Notes under the pieces: generated by a model
The model's database searches: none
What the model saw: the letters and a program-made list of their open reading frames with translations, nothing else
What the model was told of the DNA's origin: nothing
Translations under genes and position numbers: made by a program
Source of the DNA: Labyrinthula sp. Ha
Taxonomy: Eukaryota; Sar; Bigyra; Labyrinthulida; Labyrinthulaceae
DNA: 64,000 nucleotides
Reading direction: 5' to 3'
Assembly: GCA_015227615.1 (NCBI GenBank)
Contig: JAALGZ010000064.1
Location: 1 to 64,000 of the forward strand
Shown here: in pieces, positions 11,701 through 23,340 of the stretch
Numbering within the stretch: position 1 is the first letter of the stretch
Layout of the letters: each line of letters opens with the position of its first letter

Positions 11701-13240
11701 GTTTTTGTCTTCCCCTTAACCTTCATCTTACTTTCCATGGCGCTAAGGGGGTCCAACCCGTAACGACACAGCACGTCGTTACCTATTATCAGGTCATCCC
11801 ATTCCGGCACTTCCAGGATTAGGACTTCAACCTCTTCAAAAACAAGTGGTTCCAACTCGGGTTTATCACTTTCCACCCACATTTTCCCAATAAATCCCAC
11901 TTCATGTACGGGGTATATAACACCCCCCGCGGCCTGTACTCTCACCGGCCTTCCCAACTGCTTAAGACCATCACATAGCTTCTTATGCTTGCTGTTAAGT
12001 GCACTTCTAAATGCTCCTGAGTCCAACAAACATTTAAGTTTCTTTCCAGATAAATATGAATCAACAAAAGCGTTATCCTTCACCGCTTTTATTTTATAAA
12101 AACCATCGTCGTGGAAAACTTTAGATGAACTTATAACACTCTTCACCTCATTAAGTTTCACACTTCCTATTTCAGTATCCTTCTTTCCACCAAAAAACTT
12201 ATTTGGACATCCACCAACAGCTCTAAACATCTTACTTCCGAAATACTCCTTAGCCATATCTTCCACTTTATCCTCTTCTTTCTTTATCGACGCAGACTTG
12301 GTCACCTCATACAACTTCTCCTTCTTCCTTTCTTTATATCTTGCTAACCTTCTCTGCATTTCATCTAAACCAGGATAAGGTAGTGCAGGCTTTCCTGCCT
12401 TCTTTTCATAACAGAATCTCTGCGTGTGCCCGTAAATCCAGTCGTGTTCACACAGCAGCTCGTTTCCTTTAGGCAACTGACCCTGATCTTTCGGCATCTG
12501 CGCAGACTTTATCTCATACTTCTGCTTCCGCGATGCAACCGGGTGTTGCTTTGTGGATTTAATCTTATCCGCACAAAAAACTTTAAACTCCTTTCTCACA
12601 TGTCTTGGAGGTATGCACGATAAAATATATTTCTTTAACTCTTGGCGATCAGCTTCCTCTAGTTCTGGTTTCAAATTTAAATCATCATAGCGTACCCAGA
12701 TGTGTTTGGGTAACAAATCAAATATAGCCTTAGCGATCTTCCTTGGCTTCCGTCTTGATTCAGGAGGTAGTAAAGAGAGAACTTCTTCTACTTCTTGGAA
12801 AAGAACTTCGACTGCCTCTTCCTCGTCCATCTCCTTCTTAAAAACGACCTGTTTCCTAATAAGGCCTTCAGCGCTTCCGGCATCTTCGACCTTCAATCTT
12901 ACTATCTTCTTCTTGATTGCATTAATTATTTCATCATTAGAACCCAAACACCTAAACATTCCATTTGCTTGTAAACTAGCTTCCCTAATTTCTGCCTCAG
13001 CATAACATACTTTCGCTGATCTTCGTTAATTCTTTCATATTGGTAAATAAACTTCTCCATGCTACGGAGTGTAAAACTTTCCAAGATAGATATCTCTGCT
13101 TGCATTCCTGCAAAGTTATTTAGCATCGCTTCCATTCTCCTCTGCGATTCTTCTTGTTGCTTCAATAAAATCTCCTCAAACATTTTCATGACCTGGGCCA
13201 TGTTAGGAGCTCTTTCACTCATATCTACTTCCCACTCCAA
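8790..13240 (-). CDS. Element A gag-protease-RT-RNase H-MT-A70 region
   Basis: The gag part begins at the ATG at 13240 and is homologous to the gag of element C. It has a zinc knuckle (LCEHDWIYGHTQRFC). The protease motif LLDSGAF is near 12020. Reverse transcriptase shows VVDFRPLN, FDLLSGFDYL and the catalytic WIDD near 10820. RNase H shows LFTDASERFYSLYI and FTDHKNL. A Lys/Glu-rich stretch follows, and then a domain of the MT-A70 family ends the protein: DPPW at 9276-9287, an SYSTLSDDEIL segment, FIWIKTNGHNK, and a C-terminal ELFGRKNNLRKNWFTVGNEL. These match the order of motifs in METTL3/IME4 proteins, where DPPW is the catalytic motif and the last segment helps bind S-adenosylmethionine. 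Whether its target is DNA or RNA cannot be read from the sequence. Confidence 0.9.
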
Positions 13241-13353
13241 AGTAGCTTCTCTTGAAAATAAATTGCCGTAAATCTTGAATAGCAGGTAAGCTTATTAATA
13301 AAACCTTCTTTAAAACCCAATAAAAAATATATGATGGTTCTTCCCTAAGTATA

Positions 13354-13369
13354 CAATATTGCAATATTG
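13354..13369. other. 16-bp perfect palindrome at the primer-site position of element A
   Basis: CAATATTGCAATATTG reads the same on both strands and straddles the inner edge of the 5' LTR, which begins at 13366. A TGG-type tRNA primer site would be expected here but is absent. Element C has almost the same sequence in the same place. Confidence 0.75.
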
Positions 13370-14126
13370 CGTTTATCGTCTTCCTGTAATTTACTCTTAA
13401 GACGTCCGCGGAAGAAAAAACCAATCACAAACACAACTTGGACCTTGTAAAAGACCTCAGATCCAATAAAATAGGGTTTCGCGTTAGATATAAACTCAAT
13501 AAACTTCCTTTTATAATTCACTAAAAAACTCTTTTTCTCTTTTTTTTTATCGCTTAACAGTTAGTAAAAAACGGAAATATATGTCAAATACTACTTTCAA
13601 CTTTCCTGAATATTGTATATTTCAACTCAGTTCCAACACCATATTATGCAGGATACCTATACCAAAATTCCCAAATGACCATGTCACCCCTCAATCGTAA
13701 CTAACGATATCTCGTTTTTAATTTATATCAACAAATGTCACCAAATGTAAATTCATAGGAGAAAAACATCGATGAACAAACCACCCTTTCATCTCATCAC
13801 GGGCGAATTTTATCACATAATACGAAAGAGAAAAGACTGTAAATTAGGTTCTCGATTTGACCAAATCAACTGTAACTCTTCGAAAACACTTCAGAATAAA
13901 CCAAAAACTTCACAATATCTTCGTATCATCTCATAAATTCATATTATACCAAAATTTCACTTGTATATCAACATTTACCAAAGTTTCTTTCACATCTTTA
14001 TTTCTTAGTAACATCAAGAACATCAAAGACAAGCATTTTTGGAATCAACCACCTGAGACACAGCTGAAACAAAACATATATCACAACTACATTAAACCAT
14101 AAGATATTTCACATAAAACCACAACA
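13366..14126 (-). repeat. 5' LTR of element A
   Basis: This 761-bp copy is the partner of 8006-8766. Its outer flank is the GTTAT duplication at 14127-14131. Confidence 0.92.
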
Positions 14127-14131
14127 GTTAT

Positions 14132-14932
14132 TAACAGTTATTAAGATTAGAAAAATAGTACCAAGGTCATTAATATAGAAAGTACTTACGATGTTCCAAT
14201 ACCTGATTTTTACAAAACTTTCTTGAAGTCATTTTTATTACCCTTTCCAGCATAATTTCACATAGCCAAGGATATTCCATATCCTAATTCTCCAAAAATT
14301 CTATTTTCGGTACTGTAAATCTCTTCCATATTAGTTCAGTAAAATATCGCCATATCACGTAAATGCAAATTTGTAGGAGTTTTTTCCGGGAATATTGTAC
14401 ACCAATTATCATGAAACCACAGAGGCAAATATCAAAATACAACCAAAACCACAACAACCAAACAACAAGAAACCACAAAACTAACAGAAAAACAAAGCTG
14501 AATGCTATCCAGACGCTACAAGAAAAATCTTTTCTCACCGAGACTTCAAACCCGTATTCAACGTTTTCCAAAACTGCTCGAACGGATATTTTTGTCATGT
14601 CTAATCGATATTTGATAAAGGGTTAATGTATCAAAATTATCGATAAGAATCGATGTTAGGCAAATGAAAAAGAAAAGGAAGGACGAAGAAAAAGATCAAA
14701 TATCTTTTTCAAAAGGATATTTTTTTTAAATGCTTTTGCGTTAATATCAAACATTAGGGAAAAGTTTCATTATTCTATTGAAGATATATTTCTGTGTAAA
14801 CAAAGAGTGATAATTAATTTGTGGTTTTAGCTATGAAGACTTTGGATACTTTGAGGAATGTGATTTTTCTTTTGTTTAGTTAATAAGATGATACGCCACT
14901 AAAGTAATACTATTTAAATAAATACATTTTCA
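14132..14932. other. Intergenic, AT-rich
   Basis: No supported gene. A CCACAA/ACAACC-rich patch near 14400-14500 gives open frames on both strands that look like composition effects. Confidence 0.5.
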
Positions 14933-15475
14933 TTATTTTTTGAATTTTCTCTTGTTATATTTTCTGGTTGCGTATTTTTGTGCGTTCTTATATTTGTCAT
15001 TTGAAATGGAACGACTTGACTCAAGGAAGTCTACCAGCTTTCTAAGAAGATCAAGGATTATTTTCTTTTTGGTTCTGGAAATCTTGGCAGAGAGTCTATT
15101 TTTTTCTTTGGTATGGTTATCTCTCTGACTTGAACCTTCTGGTTGTTCTGCTTTAAGTTTTGTATACTTTTCATTGTCAATAAGCAGCAACTCAAGAAGA
15201 TTAATTTCATTACTGAAACTTACACAATCAACACTTTTTAATAGCATTAAAACACTTTTATAATTTATTTCGCTTTTTTCTCGTCTCAGCTCTTTGGCAA
15301 TTTTTTCTAATCTACTTTCTCTGAACTTTGTCTCGTTGACCAACTCTTGCAACGCTTTAATGTACTTCTTTTTCTTTTCTCTTGCCTCCTTTGATGATTC
15401 TTTACTTTGTTCTCTTCCTGAATCCTCTGTCAACTTTCTACTTATATTTATATTCGACATATTTATATTTGACAT
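14933..15475 (-). CDS. bZIP-like basic-region protein
   Basis: A 180-residue frame starts at the ATG at 15475. A longer frame only gains a TTG start and is not preferred. Near the C-terminus NRLSAKISRTKKK fits the bZIP basic signature (N, seven residues, then R, with a small residue and SR in place). It is followed by a Leu-rich stretch (IILDLLRKLVDFL) that could zip for two or three heptads. An N-terminal block (SKEAREKKKKYIKALQELV) looks like a weaker second copy of the same basic-then-Leu pattern. The start contains a small MSNIN repeat. The family role would be DNA binding as a dimer, in the nucleus. The assignment rests on one short motif, so a chance basic coiled coil remains possible. 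Confidence 0.5.
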   Translation of the reverse strand: MSNINMSNINISRKLTEDSGREQSKESSKEAREKKKKYIKALQELVNETKFRESRLEKIAKELRREKSEINYKSVLMLLKSVDCVSFSNEINLLELLLIDNEKYTKLKAEQPEGSSQRDNHTKEKNRLSAKISRTKKKIILDLLRKLVDFLESSRSISNDKYKNAQKYATRKYNKRKFKK

Positions 15476-15505
15476 ATTTATATTTTTCTGGACCTTTATT
15501 TTCAA

Positions 15506-18500
15506 TTAGGTTTTGTTTTAACGGACGAAAAAATCCACAAATCTTAACGGTTATTCACAAATTTTAACTGCAATTAATAGAAAATGAAAATTCGAGGAAA
15601 TTTCTTCCAGAACAGAAGAAAAGCCAACAAAAACTGAATCAAGAAAATAAAAAATAACGAATCCTTCTCGTTAATGCTAATCAATACATCTTAGAAGCTT
15701 TCGTAACTATTAAAAATGTTTGAAAGGTTATGGCTATCAGATAAATACGTGCATAGAAGTATTTATTTTTCTTCCTGTTTTGATTTTACGACGAACTAAG
15801 AAAGGAATATTTAAATACCAAAGAAAAATTTAACAAGAAGATAATTAAGAAACGAAATGCTTGAAATTTAATATGTAGAAGTATTTCAACTAGCCAATAA
15901 TTTGCTTGGGAAATTATCCAAAAAGAATTTCTTTATGAAAGAATATAGTTTCGGTAAGGTTCATTACAGGAGTTTGCTTGGATTATAGGAAAAGTATTTG
16001 ATCAGTCTTTATTTTCTTATATTTTTCTTCGTCTAAGTAATTCATTCGAACCTTACTATATTTGTTTATTTACAATTACTCTACAATGTTCTTTTGCTCT
16101 TCGTTTGAACTGGATTTGTATCGTTCTTGTTTCATTCATAAAGAGGCATTTCAAAGAAAACATGTTTTAATTAAGGAAATTCTATTGATATTATAGTTTT
16201 TATTTTGTTAGTTTTAAAGAAAGTCTACTTTTTTCGTGTTCCATAAATCACTTTCAAAGTATTTCCTGCTGATTCAAGAAAGATAGTAAAGGTAACCTAT
16301 TTATTTGAAGTTAAGAAAATAAAATAATGACGCACACATTTTTCCTTATTATTTCTTTAGAATATTTATATACAAGTGATATATTTTGTTAATTTATGCT
16401 TGAACACATCTTATTTTATAAGAATCATTTTTCCTCTACATAAACTTTATAATAAAATATCTCAATATATCAATTGAATTTACCCCAATAATTGACCTGA
16501 GCAAATAGTTTAGAACGATGAATTAATAAACTCTTAATATGATTTGTGATGATTGTTTTTCTTCTTCAAAGTTGTGCCTGTCAATTAGCTAATTACTAGC
16601 TGCGCCATTATTTCCAATCAAGTAAGAATGAAATGTCCTGGATAAGTATTTAATAAGCGGAATATAAATTAATGTTGACAATTCCTGACTTGTAAATTTA
16701 ATGTGGTGATGTTTAAGAAAAATTTTCAAAAATATGTGAGAAGTTTTGTGACAACACTAGTTCGCCATTGGACAAAAGAATTAGATGAGATAAGTCAAAC
16801 AAGCATGAGAGTTGTCTTCAATAAACTTGCTAATATTCCAAGTTCCAGCTTTGAGCCAAGAAAGCGGGACTACTCTAACGAAAAAAAACTGTTAATAAAA
16901 GAGGAAGCTCTCTCACTTATTTATTTCTGCACAATTAATTGTATATTTATTATAGAGAGTTTTACATTTTCAATAGATTCAATTTTATATTAGTTCGAGT
17001 ATTGAAATAAACAAAACTATACTTTGAAGGTATTTCTGCAACTGTTTGGGCTTAAGTGATCACTATAAGAGAAATAAGAAGATTTGTATCAAGAAAGGGT
17101 TCAAAATATAAATCTTATATTTATTCTGATAAAAGAAAACCTCAAATGAAAAACTTATATTATCATATTATAGTTTTATAAGAGGTAATTGCTAATTTAG
17201 CTGAGCTATTCACTAATACGTAAACCATAATTTTATTAAAAGGAAGATATTATAAAGTTCAATGGAAAGCATGTTTTTAAAAATCTGATAAATAAAAGGA
17301 AAAAAATATTGTTTTTTTATAATTGCTTCATCTGAAGGTGTCAAAGAAAGTTTTATCATCTACATAACTTGATAGAATACAAAAAATATTACAGTCTTTT
17401 AAAACATCTTACCAAAAATCAAGAAGAAGCATAACGAAACCATTTTTTAATCTAACTCTAAAGATTCCTAATGAAAATTTGTTTTATTCCATGAAACTAT
17501 ACTCTGTAGAAACGGCACACCTAAGAGATCATATACCAAAGATCACCGAGACAAATCTTTTTATAATACATGATGCTTCTTGCTGTAATCTTAGATTTCC
17601 TGTCATGAAGTTAGAATATTTGTTACTTTCCTCTTAAATTCGTATTTCTCGATCGTAGAAAAATAAAATATGTTTCTGGTTCTGTTAATGATTTTGCTCG
17701 TGTTGTACATTTAATTTCGTTATCTTTTTGTAAAAGCTAGAATGGAAAAGAATTTCTTGAAGATGACAATGTTTCAAAACATCTTGCACAGGTTTTGCTG
17801 TCTCTTTTTCCCAAATACTTTACTTCGTATCTATTTCTTAAATGAACACGAAAAATTGATTGTGATTGCAGGTTGGAGATATTGGTGTTAATATTTTCAG
17901 ATCAGTTTCTTCCTTTGAAAATTTTGACCTCTCCGACATACACTTGAATGAGAAGAATAATCTACAAAGTAGTTTTAAAGAAGAACCCAATTGCAACTAT
18001 TCTATTACAAGACTTTCTACAAAGCAAAAAGAAACAACCATTAGATATTTAAACTTTCCTTGTTCCGCACTTGATAGAAAAAATAAATAAATTTCGTCTA
18101 CCTTGCTGTTCACAAAATGTTTTTTTGTAGCCAGTCGATATCTTAAAGAATTGAAGAGTCTTTCTAATGCTCAAGTGATTTTGTTTTTTTTGTTTTTCTC
18201 AACTGAGCTGTTCAATGAAAGGCAAAATAAATGTAATACCAACAAGAAAAAAGGAAAATGGAGGTGTAACAGTCAAGCTAGATATCTCTAGGTATCTGTG
18301 CAAACAACTATTTGCTTTGAAAACTACCTGGTTTACATGAGAAAAAAGTAGCTGCCCATTACAAGAAAATATCTCTTCGCAAACGCTGGTTTGAACTCAA
18401 AAGGCCATTTACGCAACGCTGGTAGAAAGATTTTGTGGCATCTGCAGGGCGGTCGTTCTAAAACTCATGAAAACCAGCTTTGATTTCTTGTCTTTGTATT

Positions 18501-18546
18501 CCAATAATCTAATCTTTTTCTAAAGAGAAAATGATGCCTTTAACCG
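15506..18546. other. Long AT-rich region, no supported gene
   Basis: Two weak plus-strand open frames exist. One at 16709-16993 starts with ATG (MFKKNFQKYVRSFVTTLV). The other at 17866-18090 (VGDIGVNIFRSVSSFENF) follows a TTGCAG that could be a splice acceptor. Neither resembles a known protein and both are short enough to be chance. No RNA gene or element end was recognised. Confidence 0.4.
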
Positions 18547-20088
18547 TTAGCTCAGGCTGTACACTTGTTTCTGAACAATTTTTTGGCCATCTGGTGTCTC
18601 AAACTCTTCCACAGCTTCAAACTCATTCTTAATTTGTCCCTCCAATTTGGAATACAACTTTCTAGCATTCTCAATTTTGATAATGTCATGAAAATGTCTT
18701 GTATTTGGTATTCTTAGAAGCTTCATTCCATTTGCATGTCGCCATTCTTGAAAGTGTTTATCAAAATTCTTTCTCCCTCTGTATGTAAAATTTCCACAAA
18801 TCTCGCACTCAAAACTTTCATGAAGACCTTCTAGTTTATACAACCAAAGTGGAACTGGTTCTCCATCTAATCCAACAAGCGCTTTTTTATTTGTTTTCTG
18901 TTTTTTAACTGCACGAACCGTTTCTTCAGCGGCATCTTGAGTTAAGTCATCAATAAAATTAAGAGAATGAAGTGCACGAAGTTCTCTTTCAGCTAAGAAG
19001 TTTTCTTCTTGATGTTCTTTAAAGGACATAGTTTCTTTCTTAGTAACTCTTTCTTTAGTTTTCGTTATTTTTCTACTCATTCCATCTTCTCGAACTACTT
19101 CTCTAATTATTTCTTCCAAGCAAAATAAATACAAAAAAGAAATATTTGTTTTCAGAATATTTTTTTAGGATACCGAAAGCTTTTCACTTTGAAATCTTTT
19201 AAATCTATTTTACTAAGCTCCAACATTTCTATTTTTTCATCCTCTTTCTCAATAGCAAGTTTTAATCTTTTTTCTTGATCTTCTTTTCTTCCTCCAACTT
19301 TTAAACTTCGTTTTTGGAGTTCAGTTTTTGTATTTTCAGAAACTATTTTAAAAGATCCAATATATTGAACAACTTTTTACTTTGCAACAGATTGAATATC
19401 AAGTTCAGCCAAAGGTTGAGTTCTATTGAAGAAATCAAGAAGATATTTTGCTAAATCCTCCAAATATTTCTTGTATCTCGTTGTGAATTTAACCTTGGAA
19501 TAATCGTAAGCTTCGAATACAATAAAAGAATCCAAAAAAGCAGAATAACTTACTTTTTCCTCTTTCATACTCGAATATTCGGAATAAAAAATTTGCAGAT
19601 CTAAACTTTGTCCATTAAATTCCTCAATAGAGAAAACAAGTTTTTCTGAAATTTTAAACTCGATTTTCTCAATTAAACTCTTTTCAATTTCAGAGATATT
19701 AACTTTTCTTATTTCTGACCCAGAATTCACCTGAGCGGTTATATAATTAGTATTTTTTATTGCATTATACTCTTCGTAGAATATTTGAGCATTTTGTTTT
19801 CGCTTTGATATCTCTAAAGATAAAAGTTTAGAATCAAATCCTTCCTTAATTTTTTCCTTTATTCTTAATGCTTCGTTCAAAGCTTCACTAAGAATTAAAC
19901 AAAGAAGAAAAATACTTGATAAAGTGTTCGTTTCGAAGATCCAATAATTGACTGCCAACAGCTTTTCGCTGAAGAGTTGTGTTTGCAGTTGTTATCTGTC
20001 TTAATCTTAGATTTGTTGTAATTAATTTCTCACATGCTTCAAGTTCTTCAATATTTCTTCGAAGTATTTCTAAGGCAGTTGATGACAT
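18547..20088 (-). CDS. SF3A3: SF3A3/Prp9-like splicing factor 3a subunit 3
   Basis: The C-terminal exon (to the TAA at 18547) contains the hallmark matrin-type zinc finger of this family: PVPLWLYKLEGL, then FECEICGNFTYRGRKNFDKH, then EWRHANGMKLLRIPN. In known SF3A3 this part belongs to the U2 snRNP SF3a complex that recognises the branch point. Exon 1 (20088-19916) gives an N-terminal helix, and a 28-nt intron (19888-19915) joins it in frame to exon 2 (EALNEALRIKEKI, ending LLDFFNRTQPLAELDI). A SAP-like segment (TELQKRSLKVGGRKEDQEKR) follows in the same frame but beyond an in-frame TAA near 19377. The junction to the last exon, about 19130-19190, also does not resolve into a clean GT..AG intron. 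Either small introns or base errors are unresolved, or this copy is disabled. The family assignment itself is firm. Confidence 0.85.
19888..19915 (-). other. 28-nt intron in the SF3A3-like gene
   Basis: On the minus strand it starts GTATTT, is pyrimidine-rich, and ends TTCTTAG. It interrupts a codon in phase 2. Removing it joins exon 1 to a conserved exon 2 in frame. Confidence 0.88.
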
Positions 20089-20239
20089 TACATATATTAT
20101 GGGTTGTTGCAGAAAGTGTGATATTGAATATTATTTCCGATTGGATATGTTTGCAAAGTTGGAACGTAAGAAAGATTTTAGTTAAAGTTTCATCACTAGA
20201 GTTTCTTATCGTGGTAAACGTTAACCAACGTTGAAAAAT

Positions 20240-22770
20240 ATCTAAATTTTCCTTAACGATATTAAAATTAAGATGTCCTTAACACATCGTGAATTTTGCG
20301 GAAGTTGATGTTAAGAAAATTCTTACGATACTTTTTGGGTTTCTAAGATCATTTAACTATGTAATATTCTTCCAAAATCATATCTCCATAATGTTTTCTG
20401 CTTACTTTCTTACACTGAAATAATAAAATTGCAACAAAAGCTTACTCAGAACCAAATGCAACATATAATCAACATCGTTTCCAAGCTATTTGATATGAAA
20501 CTCTTCCTATGGCTACTAACTTTAGCCTTGAAATTGTCTAAGTCTCAGCTCAAAAATTTACTCCTAGAGAGTAGAAAAATAATCTAAATACCTTCTCTAC
20601 ATAGTTTTAAACAATTAATTCTAGTCTCTCAGAGAGAAGGAAACTGATAAAATAGAGGTAAAACCTTGGCGATAGTTAAAATATTTCCTAATCTTCATAG
20701 AGAAAAGTTCGTATCTTGGCTCAGACTTGATTTCAAAAAAAAAAGGAAAATTACCCCGTTTGAAGATTAGCTCAAATTACTTTATACCAATAAAAAGAAA
20801 TTAGCTTTGTGCAAAATTAACAACAAAATATGTGAGTCTTAACGTACAAAATCATGACAAGAAATTTCATATCAATACTTGACCCAGTTATAGTGATTTG
20901 TTTTAATAATTTGTTGCTATTTTATATCAAAAACATTATTAGGTGTATAAAATTCATTTTTTAATGTAGTATTTTAGTTGTATTTACGTTATATGGCATG
21001 TATATATGACACTAGAACTTGTCACTCATATATTTTTGAAAAATGTATTAATTTCATGTCATAATTTTGTTACAAGTATATTTCACTCAAATTAATCCTA
21101 CACATTTAGCATCGCCTATGAGATGAGTATTGAAAACAATGTTTGACCACCCACTTTTAAAGTTTGTAATAGTAGTAGTTTATCCAGCTATCATATTTAA
21201 TTCTTTTTGTGACAACCTGCATTTTGGTAGAGTTATTAAATAATTGTAGACCTTATTTATCAATGAAATTTTGTAGTTAAACAAATTGAAATAAAGTCTT
21301 TTAAAGTTATTCTAAATTACTTTCTAGCTAAATAAGATAATGTAGGATTTGAAAATTTTAATTTCATGTAGAATACCAAATACCACCAAAATATAGCCCA
21401 GTCTCTTTATATTGGCCAGAAAACAGTTAAGAAAAGATTATATAACCAATCAAATTTCTCAATGATGGCTCTTATATTCAAGTTACTACTTGTAGTAACC
21501 AATATTATTTTACAGTTTTTTACGGGCGTTTATAACTGTATCATTTTTTCAAAATGCAGTATACTGGCAACATACTCTAAAATACATTTTACGGTGCTCT
21601 CCAAACTTCAAGATGTATTGCAATTTTATTCTCGCACTTACCTAAATGAAAATTTATAGGATTAAAAAAACTGTAAAGAGACCATGGTTACTGAAAATAA
21701 TACAAATAGTGTTTGTTACCCTTTGTCACAAAATTTTCCTCAAATATAATATTGTCACGCCAATGTGTTTCAAATAAAAAAAAATTTCCAGGCATGTATT
21801 TTGTTAATTTATTTGATGAGAATGGGCACTTTAAACAATAAAAAAGGCTAATTTAAGGAGTCCTTTTCACTAAGTTTACAGATGTCTAAAAACCATACAT
21901 TCAAATGTAACAACACGAAAAACAGCTCTATAGTTGATATAATATTTCTCAAACCCTAATTATTCACTATATCTAATTTCTGAAATCGTTTCTCAGGATT
22001 TTTTTCTCTAGTTAGTTATAGCTGAGCTCAACTTCACTCAGAAAAGTTAAATGTTGAGTATCTACACATCTGAAAATACGAAATCACTCAGTTTTGCTAT
22101 AATCCACTAAATTTTTGCACTAAATAGCACCAAAAAACTAAATAGCACGACCTGTAACATTTAATTCTTTTTTTAGGGTATTTTTTTAAGAAAAGTTGAT
22201 ATTGGCCTAAAATACCGTTTTCTTCAATTTCAATCCGTTTAATATCTCCACAAATTCTGGTCTAAAGCTTAAGAATACCTTATCAGTTAAAAGAACGGGT
22301 TAATTTTGAGTTAGGGAAAATATTGCTTGAGAATTGGAGGATTCTGTATAGATTTCCTAACAGTGTATTCTTTTCCCCAAGATCTCAGAAACTCTGAAAA
22401 AGATACACTTAAATGTCAAATGTTCCTGAATAGGTAATAGCAAGCAATGAAAATTTAGCAATAATTGTCACTACCTTCAAGTATAGAGAAATTATAGTTT
22501 TTTTTTGGAATTTTTTCATCAAATTAAAAAAAAATCCCTGGTAGCCAAAACAATACTTATTTGGGGTAATGCAATATTGATATGTACTCTACTTTCGGGT
22601 AGTTAAGGCTGAGTCTCTAAATGATCAAAAGAAAAAAATATGACTCAAATTTTATCTGAGAGAAAATTTTGTAACCTAAAATAGAAACGGTTAAATTTTG
22701 ATGTTTTCAATTGTTTTTATTTTATAAATCTCTCTCATTGTATTTGAAGTAATTACATAAAAATATATGT
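20240..22770 (+). repeat. Dispersed non-coding repeat, copy 1
   Basis: By eye this about 2.5-kb segment aligns in the same direction with 49130-51690. Shared landmarks include CTAGAGAGTAGAAAAATA (about 20563 and 49431), ATACCACCAAAATATAG (about 21382 and 50247) and AAGATCTCAGAAACTCTGAA (about 22379 and 51280). The copies are clearly diverged and hold no long reading frame. It could be an old non-autonomous element or a segmental duplication. The ends are approximate. Confidence 0.7.
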
Positions 22771-23248
22771 TATTATTTCAGTTATGCCCCTGACATAGCA
22801 TTCAAATAGATGTATGTATACAGAGGTTTTTTACAAAACGTAACATTTAATTTCATTTATGAAAAAAAATATTTTTACTATTATCTGGTGTATATTATGC
22901 CAAAGGGTAATAATGATGTTTATAAAAGTTAAACAACTTAATTTTTTGATATATAAGACCTATTTATTATTTTGATAAAAAATAAAACACCTAAACTATA
23001 ATTATATAATTTTTTTCTAAAATGTTTGAAATAGAAGTTATTCAAGCGTACTTGTGTTTATTACCGTCGTTACATATATTTTATTTTATCCTTATACTGT
23101 GAAAGCTCAGTGGAACATTACCCAAATTCAGCAATACCAAAAAAAGACACCAACGATGTCGTTAGATTTATTCGAGCATAAATAAGAAAAAAAGGAAGGG
23201 GAAAATAGCAAATAGATGCTGATTAGGGGATAATTAGACATTATATTT
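22771..23248. other. Gap between repeat and old copia element
   Basis: Very AT-rich, with no supported feature. Confidence 0.5.
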
Positions 23249-23340
23249 TGTTGAAGGTAGTATTGTGTATTTAGATTATTCTGGTACCAACCAGACTTTA
23301 AGTATTAAAAAAGGGATAGAAATTTAAGTATCGTTCAACA
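23249..23340 (+). repeat. 5' LTR of the old copia element
   Basis: A 92-bp repeat alignable with 28389-28481 through the shared AAGTATTAAAAAAGG(G/A)ATAGAAAT core. It starts TG and ends CA. Confidence 0.82.

Larger units (their letters stand above)
8006..14126 (-). mobile_element. Ty3-like LTR element A with MT-A70 methyltransferase, near whole
   Basis: This 6.1-kb element on the minus strand has two 761-bp LTRs (8006-8766 and 13366-14126) that differ at only about five or six places. A 5-bp target duplication, GTTAT, flanks it (8001-8005 and 14127-14131). Parts seen are gag with a zinc knuckle, aspartic protease, reverse transcriptase, RNase H and a C-terminal MT-A70 adenine methyltransferase domain. 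I do not recognise an integrase core, chromodomain or SANT domain in it. A polypurine tract (GAAAGGGGCAG on its strand) abuts the 3' LTR. The LTR similarity and clean duplication mark a young insertion, and the coding part has at most one frame change. Its gag is homologous to that of element C. Confidence 0.92.

Noticed and set aside
12700-13005. Plus-strand open frames inside element A
   Set aside because: They are antisense shadows of the gag region; codon pattern and homology support only the minus strand.
14363-14626. Overlapping open frames on both strands near 14.3-14.6 kb
   Set aside because: They come from a low-complexity ACAACC/CCACAA patch. One reads as Asn/Gln/Thr-rich and the other as Trp/Leu/Val-rich, a typical composition artefact.
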